The notes beneath the pieces are model-generated. The model was given only the letters and a program-made list of their open reading frames with translations, made no database searches and had not been told where the DNA came from. Positions 36,956 through 46,759 of a stretch of DNA of 64,000 nt are shown piece after piece (within the stretch, counting starts at the first letter, position 1; the number at the start of each line of letters is the position of its first letter). The translations under genes were made by a program, and so were the position numbers. The DNA lies in contig CALUZM010000005.1 in assembly GCA_944325245.1 (NCBI GenBank), positions 1 through 64,000 of the forward strand, given 5' to 3'. Source of the DNA: an uncultured Massilimicrobiota sp. GTDB taxonomy: Bacteria > Bacillota_I > Bacilli_A > Erysipelotrichales > Coprobacillaceae.

Positions 36956-37950
36956 GTATAATTGTACCCATTTACAATGTAGAAAAGTATTTAGATAGAT
37001 GTGTAACAAGTTTAGTTAATCAAACATTAAAAGATATAGAAATTATTCTTGTAGATGATGGATCACCTGATGCGTGTCCTCGAATATGTGATCAATGGGC
37101 AAAAAAAGATCAAAGAATAAAAGTTGTACATAAAGAAAATGGTGGATTAAGTAGTGCAAGAAATGCAGGTTTAAGGATAGCACAAGGTGATTATATAGGA
37201 TTTGTAGATTCTGATGATGATGTCGAGTTAGATATGTATGAAAGAATGTATGCTCAAGCAAAAAAATATAATGTTGATTTTGTTATGTGTGATTATCAAA
37301 GAATTGTCAATGATGAAGAACGATATATAAAAACATTAGATATTGAAGAGGGATATTATTCTAAAGAAAAAATCATTCACGATATTTATCATCAATTAAT
37401 CATGAGATCTTCTATTGAATATGGACCTTTATTATCAGTATGGCATTGTTTATATCGAAAAAGTTTTCTTCGTATTCATCACTTAGAATTTGATGAGGAA
37501 GTCAGATGGTCGGAAGATAATATTTTTAGTGCTTTTGTTGGATATTATGCTCAGAGTTTTTATTATATGAAAAATGAAGCACTATATCATTACTATCAAA
37601 ATGATGGCTCAATAACTACAAGTTATAGAAAAGGTTCCTGGAATGTTTATAAAACTATGAATATTCATTTACATCAATTTTTTGATTCTATTATTGATTA
37701 TGACTTTTCTCAACAATTAAATTATCATCTTATTTATTATGCATGTAATTGTTTAAATCAAACTGGATTAATGAATGAATTTAAGAAAACAAAAAAAGAA
37801 ATATCTGCATTATTATCAGACAATGAATTAAATAGAACACTTCATACTGTTAAAGATCTTTCGGTTAATTATAAGTTAAGGTTTCAAATATGGTTAATGA
37901 AGCATAAAATGAGTCTATTATTATCTATACTTGTAAGAAGGAGATGTTAG
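36943..37950 (+). CDS. Glycosyltransferase family 2
   Basis: 335 residues from the ATG at 36943 (GAGGAAATTA upstream; overlaps the preceding gene by 13 bp). KVSIIVPIYNVEKYLDRCV, ILVDDGSPDACP, ENGGLSSARNAGL and FVDSDDDVELDMY define the donor-binding half. The C-terminal half is less conserved and probably sets acceptor choice. The frame extends 5' to 36847, but that part is inside the GT32 gene. Confidence 0.9.
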   Translation: MPKVSIIVPIYNVEKYLDRCVTSLVNQTLKDIEIILVDDGSPDACPRICDQWAKKDQRIKVVHKENGGLSSARNAGLRIAQGDYIGFVDSDDDVELDMYERMYAQAKKYNVDFVMCDYQRIVNDEERYIKTLDIEEGYYSKEKIIHDIYHQLIMRSSIEYGPLLSVWHCLYRKSFLRIHHLEFDEEVRWSEDNIFSAFVGYYAQSFYYMKNEALYHYYQNDGSITTSYRKGSWNVYKTMNIHLHQFFDSIIDYDFSQQLNYHLIYYACNCLNQTGLMNEFKKTKKEISALLSDNELNRTLHTVKDLSVNYKLRFQIWLMKHKMSLLLSILVRRRC

Positions 37951-37952
37951 TC

Positions 37953-38930
37953 ATGCCATTAGTTTCCATAATTATGCCTGTTTACAATAAAGAGAAATAT
38001 ATAAAAAAATCAATACAATCAATACTCAATCAAACTTTTACAGATTTTGAATTAATTATTGTTAATGATGGGTCGACAGATCATTCATTAGAAATTTGTG
38101 AATCATTTCATGATTCACGAATAACTATTATTTCTGTTATTAATGGTGGTGTTTCTAAGGCTAGAAATATAGGATTAGATAATGCAAAAGGAGAATATAT
38201 CACTTTTATTGATTCTGATGATTATGTTGATTATCTTTATTTAGAAAAGTTATATGTTAAAGATGAAGATATGATTATAGGTGGTCTTACAAAAGTCAAT
38301 ACACAATATCAGAAAATAGAAACTCTTTTACCACAATTATCTGGTAGTGTATTTATAAAAGATTTAGCTCATACTTTTTATCAAGAACAAATAGATACAG
38401 GTATTTATGGATTTATTGCATCTAAGATTGTTAGAAGAAAAATTATTGAAGATAATCATATACGCTTTGACACAAAAATTAAGTTGGCGGAAGATTATGA
38501 TTTCTTTTTAAAAATATATTCTCAAATCGATAGTTTGTTTTTTACAAGTGAGTGTTTATATTATTATGTCCAAGAAACAAATAATTCTGCAATATCTATG
38601 GAAGATGATCAGATTGATTTTATTGAACAAATAAAATTACAAGAAAAGACTAAGAATTTTCTTGTTTCAAATGATGCGTTTAAAGAAAAAGAAAAGGATC
38701 TATATTTACATAGAATTAATGGATATGTATATACTATTTTAATTCAAGACAAATATAGGCATTATATAGATTTTAAAAAAATATTTGATATATTAAAAAA
38801 AAGTGTCCATGTTGTTGATAGAAAAGAAAAGGGACTAATGAAAATATGTTTATGGTTATATCAAAGATATATGATTGTGCCATGTTATATATTGATAAGT
38901 TTTAAAAGAATGATAAGGAGGATCGTGTAA
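37953..38930 (+). CDS. Glycosyltransferase family 2
   Basis: 325 residues from the ATG at 37953, nine bases after AAGGAG; an ATG at 37944 touches that site and is unlikely. SIIMPVYNKEKYIKKSIQSI, IIVNDGSTDHS, GVSKARNIGLDNAKGEY and FIDSDDYVDYLYLEK are present. C-terminal basic amphipathic helix (SFKRMIRRIV) may attach it to the membrane. Confidence 0.9.
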   Translation: MPLVSIIMPVYNKEKYIKKSIQSILNQTFTDFELIIVNDGSTDHSLEICESFHDSRITIISVINGGVSKARNIGLDNAKGEYITFIDSDDYVDYLYLEKLYVKDEDMIIGGLTKVNTQYQKIETLLPQLSGSVFIKDLAHTFYQEQIDTGIYGFIASKIVRRKIIEDNHIRFDTKIKLAEDYDFFLKIYSQIDSLFFTSECLYYYVQETNNSAISMEDDQIDFIEQIKLQEKTKNFLVSNDAFKEKEKDLYLHRINGYVYTILIQDKYRHYIDFKKIFDILKKSVHVVDRKEKGLMKICLWLYQRYMIVPCYILISFKRMIRRIV

Positions 38931-38931
38931 T

Positions 38932-40092
38932 ATGAAATCTGTTATATATGCACATGGTGGAAGTCAAAATCATGGGTGTGAAGCAATTGTACGTTCTACA
39001 TTAAAACTGTTAAACCAACAAGAAAAACCGATATTATTATCAAATAATATGAGTGAAGATCAATTTTATGGTCTAGATAAAATTGTTCATATACAACAAG
39101 CCATTCATGATATTAATAAGAAGTCTTTTGATTTTTTTAAAGCATATGTTAATCAAAAAATAACTGGTAAGTATTATCAGATGGATTCATTATTATATAA
39201 AAGATCGATAGATTTCTTGGAACACAGAGATGTTGCTTTCTTTGTTGGTGGTGATAATTATTGCTATTCTAATGTTAAGAATTATCGTTATATCAATAAT
39301 TATATGCAAAAAAAAGTCAATAAAATGGTTTTATGGGGAGCATCAGTAGAACCTAGTCTCTTAGAGGATAAAGAAATAGCTGGAGATTTATCTCGCTTTG
39401 ATCAGATATTTGCAAGAGAAAGTATTTCTTATAATGCTTTAAAGAAAATCAATAAAAATACTTATTTATATCCTGATCCAGCATTTTATTTAGATATTGA
39501 AAAAATAGAATTACCAAAAGATTTTGAAATTCGTAATACAATAGGGATCAATATAAGTCCTATGATCATTGAACATGAAAGTCATACAGGTCAAGCTTTT
39601 AAAAATTATGAATATTTAATTCAATATTTATTAAATAATACTTCATATAAAATTGCATTAATTCCCCATGTTGTATGGGAAAGTAATGATGATAGAAAAC
39701 CATTGCAATTATTATTTAATAAGTATAAAGATTCAAAAAGAGTTATACTTGTAGATGATCATAATTGTATGCAACAAAAATATATTATAAGCCAATGTAG
39801 ATTTTTTGTGGGAGCAAGAACACATTCAACAATAGCAGCTTATTCTACATGTGTACCAACATTAGTCGTTGGTTATTCTGTAAAAGCTAGAGGAATAGCT
39901 AGAGATCTATTTGGAGATGAAAATAACTATATTATTCCTGTGCAAGAATTAAAGCAAGAAGATGACTTATTAAAGAAATTTCAATGGGTTATGGAACATG
40001 AAGAAGATATAACACAACAACTTCAAATAAAGAAAAAAGAATATGCGAATATTCAAAAAGAATATGCGAGGGAGTTGTATATAAATGACTAA
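38932..40092 (+). CDS. Polysaccharide pyruvyl transferase family protein
   Basis: 386 residues. AHGGSQNHGCEAIVRSTL is the N-terminal nucleotide-like loop, FFVGGDNYCYSN follows, and VGARTHSTIAAYSTCVPTLVVGYS is the conserved C-terminal block with the catalytic-site Arg-Thr-His. The family adds pyruvate ketals from phosphoenolpyruvate to sugars, giving acidic glycans. AAGGAGG precedes the ATG. Overlaps the next gene by 8 bp. Confidence 0.85.
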   Translation: MKSVIYAHGGSQNHGCEAIVRSTLKLLNQQEKPILLSNNMSEDQFYGLDKIVHIQQAIHDINKKSFDFFKAYVNQKITGKYYQMDSLLYKRSIDFLEHRDVAFFVGGDNYCYSNVKNYRYINNYMQKKVNKMVLWGASVEPSLLEDKEIAGDLSRFDQIFARESISYNALKKINKNTYLYPDPAFYLDIEKIELPKDFEIRNTIGINISPMIIEHESHTGQAFKNYEYLIQYLLNNTSYKIALIPHVVWESNDDRKPLQLLFNKYKDSKRVILVDDHNCMQQKYIISQCRFFVGARTHSTIAAYSTCVPTLVVGYSVKARGIARDLFGDENNYIIPVQELKQEDDLLKKFQWVMEHEEDITQQLQIKKKEYANIQKEYARELYIND

Positions 40093-41074
40093 TGAATTAA
40101 TTACTGTTATTATTCCTTGTTATAATGTAGAAAAATATTTGTCTGAGTGTATTGATTCTATCTTAAATCAAACTTATCCTTGTTTAGAAATTTTGCTTAT
40201 AAATGATGGTTCAACAGATAGCACAGGTGATATCTGTGATAGATACAAACAAAAAGATAGTCGTATTCGAGTTATCCATCAATCAAATAAAGGTATTGCC
40301 ACAACAAGAAATATAGGGGTAAAGAAAGCTACAGGAAAGTATATTTTTTGGATAGATAGTGATGATTATGTTTGTTCCTATATTATTGAAAAACTTTATA
40401 AATTATTAATTGATTATTCAGCTGATATGTCAATATGTAATTATATTGAAGGATCTTGTAGAAATTATAATTTTCAAAAAAAAGATTCAATTATCGAATG
40501 TTTTGAGACAAGACAAGGATTAAATTATATTTATAAAAATAATCATTATTCTTTTATTATGGCAGCTTCATGGGCAAAATTAATAAAAAAATCATGTTAT
40601 GATTCTTTAAGGTACCCCGATGGTAAAATTTTTGAAGATATATATATAAGTCATCACTTAATTCATAATTGTCAACGAATTGTTTATACAGATGAAATTA
40701 TGTATTATTATTATAAGTGGCCAGAAAGTATTTTAGGCAAAAAAATATATAAAGCTAAATTAGATTATTTAGGTGCTTTTGAAGAAAGAATACACTTTTT
40801 TGAATCATTGGGTTATGATGAACTTAAAGAGAAAGCAAGAATACAGTATTTACATGCGTTAATATGGGAATTTTCGAGAGCTAAAGATATTTTACATGAC
40901 TCTGAAATGGTAAAGACTATTGTGAAACAGTATCGAAAATATTATACTTTGGGTACTATGAATCAAGAAATAAAGAATGAGACGAGAGGATATATGTTTA
41001 CTTTTTATGTTTCACCTTATTTAAGAGATTTTATAGATAAAGTAAAATGTAAATTAAGTAGGAAAGGAAATTAG
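40085..41074 (+). CDS. Glycosyltransferase family 2
   Basis: 329 residues. VIIPCYNVEKYLSECIDSIL, LLINDGSTDSTGDICDRY, GIATTRNIGVKKATGKY and WIDSDDYVCSYIIEK are present. The start lies inside the end of the pyruvyl transferase gene with GGGAGTTG as binding site. The C-terminal region resembles acceptor domains of capsule GT2 enzymes. Confidence 0.9.
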   Translation: MTNELITVIIPCYNVEKYLSECIDSILNQTYPCLEILLINDGSTDSTGDICDRYKQKDSRIRVIHQSNKGIATTRNIGVKKATGKYIFWIDSDDYVCSYIIEKLYKLLIDYSADMSICNYIEGSCRNYNFQKKDSIIECFETRQGLNYIYKNNHYSFIMAASWAKLIKKSCYDSLRYPDGKIFEDIYISHHLIHNCQRIVYTDEIMYYYYKWPESILGKKIYKAKLDYLGAFEERIHFFESLGYDELKEKARIQYLHALIWEFSRAKDILHDSEMVKTIVKQYRKYYTLGTMNQEIKNETRGYMFTFYVSPYLRDFIDKVKCKLSRKGN

Positions 41075-41075
41075 T

Positions 41076-42005
41076 ATGAAAGCTCCTTTAGTTAGTATTA
41101 TTACACCTTGTTTTAATGGTGAAAATTATCTTGATAGATATTTTGAATCTATATTAAATCAAACATATCCAAATATTGAATTGATATTTGTTAATGATGG
41201 CTCAACAGATAAAACAGAAGAAATTGCATTATCTTATCAACAGAAACTTGAAGATAGAAATATAAAATTTATATATATATATCAGAAAAATGCAGGGCAA
41301 GCTGCTGCTTTAAATAAAGGATTAAAAATATTTAAAGGTGATTATTTAACCTGGCCTGATTCTGACGATACTATGACACCGGATTGTATAGAAAAAAAAG
41401 TTGAATTTTTAGAAAAAAATAAAAATTATGATATGGTAAGATCTAATGGTATATATTATGATGAAAAAACGCATGAAAAAAGAAAGATAAGCAATAAAAA
41501 GAATAATAAAAATGAAAAAATATTTGAAGATTTATTAGTTTTAAATACATATGGTTGTTGTGGATGCTATATGATAACAAGAAGAGGTTTCTTGAATTCT
41601 TTTCCTAATAAGAGAATTTATGATTCACGTTGTGGACAAAATTGGCAAATATTATTACCTGTGGCTAGTCGTAGTCTTTGTGGTTACATTGATGAGGATT
41701 TGTATACTGTCTTTTTAACAAGAAATAGTCATTCTAGGAAACAAAGAAGTTTGCAAAAAGAAATTGATAGGTACACTAGTTTTTTAGATATATTATTACA
41801 TTCCATAAATGAAAGTGATTGTAATAAACGTTATTTTAGAAAGAAAGCATATACGTTTTGTTATAGAAACCAATTTTATTATTCTATAGCTTTACAAGAT
41901 AAAATATTAATTAAAAAATATTTTAAACTCATTTGTAGAAAAAGTAAGCCTCATTTAAAGGAAATTGTTTTATATATTAAACATTATTATTTGAAAGGAA
42001 GTTAA
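41076..42005 (+). CDS. Glycosyltransferase family 2
   Basis: 309 residues. SIITPCFNGENYLDRYFESI, FVNDGSTDKTEEI, AGQAAALNKGLKIFKGDY and WPDSDDTMTPDCIEK give the GT-A core. The AGQAAALN block suggests a subgroup different from the two GT2 genes before it. AGGAAAGGA precedes the ATG. Confidence 0.88.
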   Translation: MKAPLVSIITPCFNGENYLDRYFESILNQTYPNIELIFVNDGSTDKTEEIALSYQQKLEDRNIKFIYIYQKNAGQAAALNKGLKIFKGDYLTWPDSDDTMTPDCIEKKVEFLEKNKNYDMVRSNGIYYDEKTHEKRKISNKKNNKNEKIFEDLLVLNTYGCCGCYMITRRGFLNSFPNKRIYDSRCGQNWQILLPVASRSLCGYIDEDLYTVFLTRNSHSRKQRSLQKEIDRYTSFLDILLHSINESDCNKRYFRKKAYTFCYRNQFYYSIALQDKILIKKYFKLICRKSKPHLKEIVLYIKHYYLKGS

Positions 42006-42009
42006 GACT

Positions 42010-42957
42010 ATGATTTTTGATGTAATATATAAATTGTATTTTGTGTTAAAAAGGTTAATGAGAAATGAAAAATTTAATAAAAATAAATTAATTAAATTTA
42101 TTATTAACATAATTCAAGATATATTCAATTCAAAATTACCATTATATTATAAAAAAAATCAAGATAAGATATTTCTTAAAAGAAAAAATAGTAATGTAAA
42201 AATTATAGCATCACTAACAACATATCCTAAAAGAATTAATACAGTATGGATTACTATAAATTCAATTATTAATCAATCTTTACAACCAGATAGTATAATA
42301 TTATGGTTAGCAGAAGAACAGTTTCCAAACAAGTATGAAGATTTACCATCTAGTTTATTACAATTACAAAGTAAAGGGTTGCAAATTAGATTTTGTGAAG
42401 ACTTAAAAAGTCATAAAAAATACTATTATACTTTGCAAGAATATTCAAATGATTTAGTTGTTTTATTTGATGATGATATGTTTTATCCAAAAGATACTAT
42501 AAAAAAATTATATAAGTTGTATCAAGATAACTCTCATGATGTATGTACGATTACTACACAATTAATTACACCCAGTATATATACTAACCCATCAAAATGG
42601 CAAAATCCTAGTATTAATCAAAAAATTAAACATTGCAGTAAAGTGCAAATGTTTTCAGGAAGTGGTACTTTATTAAAAGCAAATATGCTAGATAAAACTG
42701 TTTTTGATAAAGAAGCTATTAAAAATATATGCCCTTATGCTGATGATCTATGGTTGACATTTATGGCCCGAAAAAAAGGAACTAAAATAACATCTGTATC
42801 AAAGTGGCGCCCGTTTCCTATAGCGATATATGGTACAAGTGAAGAAAGCCTATGGTATGTAAACTCTGAACAAGGAAAAAATGATGAACAATGGGAAAAT
42901 CTAATGAAAGAATATCCTAAAGTTTTTGAAAGGTTGGAGAGAGAATATGATGGATAA
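42010..42957 (+). CDS. GT-A type glycosyltransferase, unclassified
   Basis: 315 residues. IIASLTTYPKRINTVWITINS is the donor-side start and DLVVLFDDDMFYPKDTI the metal-binding triad region. CSKVQMFSGSGTLLKANM and PYADDLWLTFMARKKGTKI follow. The family appears in capsule loci and is related to GT2, but the acceptor and donor are unknown. The N-terminal 60 residues are basic. The next gene begins inside its end. Confidence 0.72.
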   Translation: MIFDVIYKLYFVLKRLMRNEKFNKNKLIKFIINIIQDIFNSKLPLYYKKNQDKIFLKRKNSNVKIIASLTTYPKRINTVWITINSIINQSLQPDSIILWLAEEQFPNKYEDLPSSLLQLQSKGLQIRFCEDLKSHKKYYYTLQEYSNDLVVLFDDDMFYPKDTIKKLYKLYQDNSHDVCTITTQLITPSIYTNPSKWQNPSINQKIKHCSKVQMFSGSGTLLKANMLDKTVFDKEAIKNICPYADDLWLTFMARKKGTKITSVSKWRPFPIAIYGTSEESLWYVNSEQGKNDEQWENLMKEYPKVFERLEREYDG

Positions 42958-43597
42958 AATTTGTTTTTTTAAAAAAATTCAAATATTTCAATATATTTAT
43001 TTGAACTATTTTTCGAAGAATGTTATTAGACATGGGAAAGGTAAAATAATTCCTTTTAAAAATGCTATCTTGGACTTTGAGGTAAATAGTAAAATAATTT
43101 TATATGATAATAACTTAGAAATCGGAACAAATAAATTAAAGCATTCAAAGGCTGAAACATATGTTCGTTTAAGAAAAAAAGCTATTTGGGAAGCAAAGGG
43201 AGGCGCAGATATTTCATACGGCTCTACTATAGAAATTTTATATCATGCAAAATTCATTACTGACTTTTTTACTATGAATAGTTTTAGTGTTATAGTTTGT
43301 GCTAAATCTATTAAATTAGGAAAAGATGTTATGATAGGAAGAAATGTGACTATTTATGATAGTGATTTTCATAAAATACAAAAAGATACCTCAACTGAAA
43401 GTACATGTCAAGAAATAATAATAGGAAATCATGTTTGGATAGCTAGTAATGTTACTGTATTAAAAGGGGTAACAGTTTCTGATGGAAGTATTTTAGGCAA
43501 TTGTTCTTTGATTAATAAGAATATAGATGTTAATCAGCTAGTTACAAGTAATATTACGCAAGTAGTTAGAGGAGAAAATGTATCTTGGAATAGATAG
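42947..43597 (+). CDS. Hexapeptide-repeat acyltransferase
   Basis: 216 residues from the first of two ATG codons at 42947 (GGAGAGAG upstream). A left-handed beta-helix is visible in the IKLGKDVMIGRNVTIYDSDFH and IIIGNHVWIASNVTVLKGVTV repeats. DSDFH marks the active-site His of the sugar O-acetyltransferase subgroup (here after a longer loop). Likely adds acetyl groups to a sugar in the repeat unit, using acetyl-CoA. Confidence 0.85.
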   Translation: MMDKICFFKKIQIFQYIYLNYFSKNVIRHGKGKIIPFKNAILDFEVNSKIILYDNNLEIGTNKLKHSKAETYVRLRKKAIWEAKGGADISYGSTIEILYHAKFITDFFTMNSFSVIVCAKSIKLGKDVMIGRNVTIYDSDFHKIQKDTSTESTCQEIIIGNHVWIASNVTVLKGVTVSDGSILGNCSLINKNIDVNQLVTSNITQVVRGENVSWNR

Positions 43598-43649
43598 ATA
43601 TCAATCGAATATTTGAAAGTAATTTAATAACAAGGTGGGGATTATTATA

Positions 43650-44198
43650 ATGAAAAAAATAATAAGAAAAATATTATGTTTTTTAGGTATAAAAAAAAGT
43701 CAAAATATTTCTTATGTTGATCAATGTCGACAAAGAGGAGTTAAAATAGGAGAAAATGTAGATTTAGTTAATGCAGAAATAGATTATTGTTTTGGGCATT
43801 TAATTACAATAGGAAATAATGTTACTATCACTAATTCAGTTATACTAGCACATGATGCAAGTACTAAAAAGGAGTTAGGATATAGTAAGGTAGGATGTGT
43901 AGATATTGGTGATAATGTTTTTATAGGATATGGATGTATTGTTCTACCTAATGTGAGTATTGGAAATAGGGTCATTATTGGAGCAGGAACAGTTGTTTCT
44001 AAAGATGTTCCAGATAATGTTGTTATTGTTGGAAATCCATATAAAATAGTATGTACATATGATGAATATATGGAAAAAAATAAGGAAAACATGAAAGAAA
44101 AAGCAATTTCTAATATTTTATTCATGAATAAATCAGAGGAAGAATGGGAAGATTTTTCGAAAGAAGTAAAGCAAAAAAAAGGTGGCTTTGATTTATAG
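43650..44198 (+). CDS. Hexapeptide-repeat acyltransferase (WbbJ/serine acetyltransferase-like)
   Basis: 182 residues from the ATG at 43650, with AAGGTGGGGA ~10 bases upstream. The repeats GVKIGENVDLVNAEI, ITIGNNVTITNSVILAHDAS, DIGDNVFIGYGCIVLPNVSIG and VIIGAGTVVSKDVPDNVVIVGNPYKIV are the left-handed helix; the catalytic His is in AHDAST. Acetylates a sugar or a nucleotide-sugar precursor. Ends the first half of the locus. Confidence 0.88.
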   Translation: MKKIIRKILCFLGIKKSQNISYVDQCRQRGVKIGENVDLVNAEIDYCFGHLITIGNNVTITNSVILAHDASTKKELGYSKVGCVDIGDNVFIGYGCIVLPNVSIGNRVIIGAGTVVSKDVPDNVVIVGNPYKIVCTYDEYMEKNKENMKEKAISNILFMNKSEEEWEDFSKEVKQKKGGFDL

Positions 44199-44617
44199 GC
44201 ACAAATAGATTATTATAATGATTATTGATTTTGTTTTAATATTGGAATTAATAAAATTTTGTAATTTATAATTTATTGGTATTTATGTAAATCAAAAAGA
44301 ATTATCAATGTTTATTAATACTATAATTGTTATACCTGACAAAGAATTTTTATTTAATCTAAATTAAAAAGTATCATAGGATAACTATCTTTTAATATAG
44401 GATATGATGAATCTTTTATGATATGGGAATGGCTGTGAACATTTAATAAATTTTAAGCAATATATAAGAATGTTTCAGATATATGTATTTATTTTATACA
44501 TTGTATAAATTCTTATTTTTCAGGTTAAGTTTTTTGCAACATAAATAATAAACTTAACTTTTATTAAAGTATTAATCAAATGATTATCTGTAAAAGATTT
44601 TTATATGGAGGGAGAAT
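44199..44617 (+). other. Gene-free AT-rich gap before the exporter genes
   Basis: 419 bp without any credible open frame or recognisable relic. It contains a terminator-like hairpin at 44524-44562. The wzm ribosome binding site GGAGGGAG is at its end. A promoter for the exporter pair probably lies downstream of the hairpin but no clear match was found. Confidence 0.5.
44524..44562 (+). terminator. Terminator-like hairpin upstream of wzm
   Basis: GTTAAGTTT (44524-44532) pairs with AAACTTAAC (44550-44558) around a 17-base loop, followed by TTTTATT. It may separate the glycosyltransferase and exporter transcripts. Confidence 0.5.
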
Positions 44618-45460
44618 ATGAATAATCATTGGACATCTATTATAAAACCAAAAACAAAACTTTTGGATTTGAATTTAAAAGAACTATGGCAATATAAAGA
44701 TTTAATAATTATGTTTGTAAAAAGAGATTTTAAAACGTTGTATAAACAAACGATATTGGGACCGTTATGGGTTATTATCAATCCTATGTTAACTACATTA
44801 ATGTTTACGGTGGTTTTTGGAGGAATTGCCAATATATCGACAGATGGAATGCCACAATTCGTTTTTTATATGGCCGGTAATACTGTTTGGTCATATTTTT
44901 CAACATGTTTAACAAAAACAGCAAATACTTTTATAAATAATTCAGCGGTGTTTGGAAAGGTTTATTTTCCTAGACTGGTATCACCAATTTCAACAGTGTT
45001 ATCAGGACTTATAAATTTTTTTGTACAATTTGTTTTGTTTATGTTTTTTGTTATATATTATATGATGAGTGGGGATGCTGTTCGACCAAATATATATATA
45101 TTATTAACGCCAGTATTATTATTATTAATTGCAATGCTATCGTTAGGGTTTGGAATTATTATATCTTCACTTACGACTAAATATAGAGATCTTTCTATTT
45201 TAGTTACTTTTGGTGTCCAGTTATGGATGTATGCTACACCTGTTGTTTACCCTATTTCGCAAATACCATTACATTGGAGAAATCTTATGTTATTGAATCC
45301 AATTGCACCAATTATTGAAACTTTTCGATATGCGTTTTTAGGTAGTGGAACAATTCCATGGTTTTATTTAGGTCTAAGTGTTATAACAACTATAGTTGTT
45401 TTGTTTATTGGTATTGTTTTATTTAATAAAGTTCAAAAAACATTTATGGATACTATTTAG
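44618..45460 (+). CDS. wzm: ABC-2 type polysaccharide export permease
   Basis: 280 residues with six membrane segments. N-terminal KELWQYKDLIIMFVKRDFKTLYKQTILGPLWVIINP is the typical amphipathic start of Wzm/TagG permeases. With the next gene it should move a lipid-linked glycan or teichoic acid across the membrane. GGAGGGAG precedes the ATG. The pair is separated from the glycosyltransferases by a 419-bp gap. Confidence 0.93.
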   Translation: MNNHWTSIIKPKTKLLDLNLKELWQYKDLIIMFVKRDFKTLYKQTILGPLWVIINPMLTTLMFTVVFGGIANISTDGMPQFVFYMAGNTVWSYFSTCLTKTANTFINNSAVFGKVYFPRLVSPISTVLSGLINFFVQFVLFMFFVIYYMMSGDAVRPNIYILLTPVLLLLIAMLSLGFGIIISSLTTKYRDLSILVTFGVQLWMYATPVVYPISQIPLHWRNLMLLNPIAPIIETFRYAFLGSGTIPWFYLGLSVITTIVVLFIGIVLFNKVQKTFMDTI

Positions 45461-45470
45461 GAGGATGCAT

Positions 45471-46748
45471 ATGGAAAGAAAATTAGCTATAAAAATAGAG
45501 AATGTAAAAAAACAATATCGTTTAGGTGCTATAGGTGGCGGAACACTTCAAGGTGATTTACAAAGTTGGTGGGCTAGAGTAAGAGGTAAAGAAGATCCAA
45601 ATTCAAAAATTGGTCAAAAAACATATTCTGGCAATGAAAGATTTTATGCACTGAATGGAATTAGTTTTGATGTTTATAAAGGTGAACGTTTAGGAATTAT
45701 AGGAGGAAATGGTGCTGGAAAATCAACAACATTAAAATTGTTGTCAAGAGTAACAGCTCCAACTGAAGGAACAATTTATATTAATGGAAGAATATCAAGT
45801 ATGTTAGAAGTTGGAACGGGTTTTCATCCTGAACTAACTGGTAGAGAAAATATATATTTAAATGGTGCTATTTTAGGTATGTCTAAAGCAGAAGTTGATA
45901 GTAAGATTGAAGATATTATTGATTTTAGTGAATGTCGTCAATTTATCGATACCCCAGTAAAGAGATACTCATCAGGAATGTATGTAAAGCTTGCATTCGC
46001 AGTAGCTGCTCATTTAGATTCAGAAATTTTAGTAATGGATGAAGTATTAGCTGTAGGAGATATGAAATTTCAACAAAAATGCTTAGGAAAGATGAGTGAT
46101 GTTGCTGAAAATGAAGGACGAACTGTATTGTATGTCAGTCATAATATGAATACAATTAGGCAATTATGTGATAGATGTATTGTTCTTGATCATGGAAGAG
46201 TAATATTTGATGGTGATGTAGAAGAAGCTATTTCTATCTATATGAATGCTGTTATAGACTTAAAACAAGTTGATATTAACTTGACAGATAAAAGAATGAA
46301 ACATTTATCTCCTATCATTTTAGCTAAAATGACTCATTTAACTTTACTTAATAAGAAAAATCCAATTTATGAGATGAATGAAAATATATTATTTAAATTG
46401 AGAATTAAATCAGAAGAAAATTTATCTAATATATCAGTAAGAATTGAAATTAGAACTTTTGATGAAGTATCAGTTGGAGCGGCTATTATTCAGAATTTTT
46501 CTTGCATAAATAAAGAAGAAAAAGATTTTGTTTTTAAATTTAATCCTTATGGATTGATTCCTGGAAAATATTCCGCATTATTAGTATTGTACGAAGTAAA
46601 TGATATGGGAGTATATAATGATTTAGATGCAATTTTTCCAGCATTTCAATTTGAGATTATAGAAAATCAAAGGTTTTCTGAAATTCATTGGAATATGTCT
46701 CATTGGGGAAAAATCAGATTTGAAAATTTAATGCTAATGGGTGAATAA
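45471..46748 (+). CDS. wzt: ABC transporter ATPase for polysaccharide export with C-terminal extension
   Basis: 425 residues from the ATG at 45471, six bases after AGGAGG. Walker A GGNGAGKST (78-86), signature KRYSSGM (164-170), Walker B LVMDE (187-191) and H-loop VSHN are intact. An insertion before the ATPase (residues 20-55) is typical of this family. Residues ~275-425 form a separate beta-rich domain, like the Wzt C-terminal domain that recognises a modified glycan end in O-antigen exporters; teichoic acid TagH lacks this form. This suggests export of a finished glycan carrying a terminal cap. Confidence 0.92.
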   Translation: MERKLAIKIENVKKQYRLGAIGGGTLQGDLQSWWARVRGKEDPNSKIGQKTYSGNERFYALNGISFDVYKGERLGIIGGNGAGKSTTLKLLSRVTAPTEGTIYINGRISSMLEVGTGFHPELTGRENIYLNGAILGMSKAEVDSKIEDIIDFSECRQFIDTPVKRYSSGMYVKLAFAVAAHLDSEILVMDEVLAVGDMKFQQKCLGKMSDVAENEGRTVLYVSHNMNTIRQLCDRCIVLDHGRVIFDGDVEEAISIYMNAVIDLKQVDINLTDKRMKHLSPIILAKMTHLTLLNKKNPIYEMNENILFKLRIKSEENLSNISVRIEIRTFDEVSVGAAIIQNFSCINKEEKDFVFKFNPYGLIPGKYSALLVLYEVNDMGVYNDLDAIFPAFQFEIIENQRFSEIHWNMSHWGKIRFENLMLMGE

Positions 46749-46759
46749 GAGAATATCAA

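Noticed and set aside
43784-44125. Minus-strand open frame opposite the second acetyltransferase
   Set aside because: Mirror of hexapeptide repeats on the coding strand; no start context.
45396-45470. Earlier start for the exporter ATPase
   Set aside because: Overlaps the permease coding end and encodes no ATPase-family sequence; AGGAGG favours the ATG at 45471.
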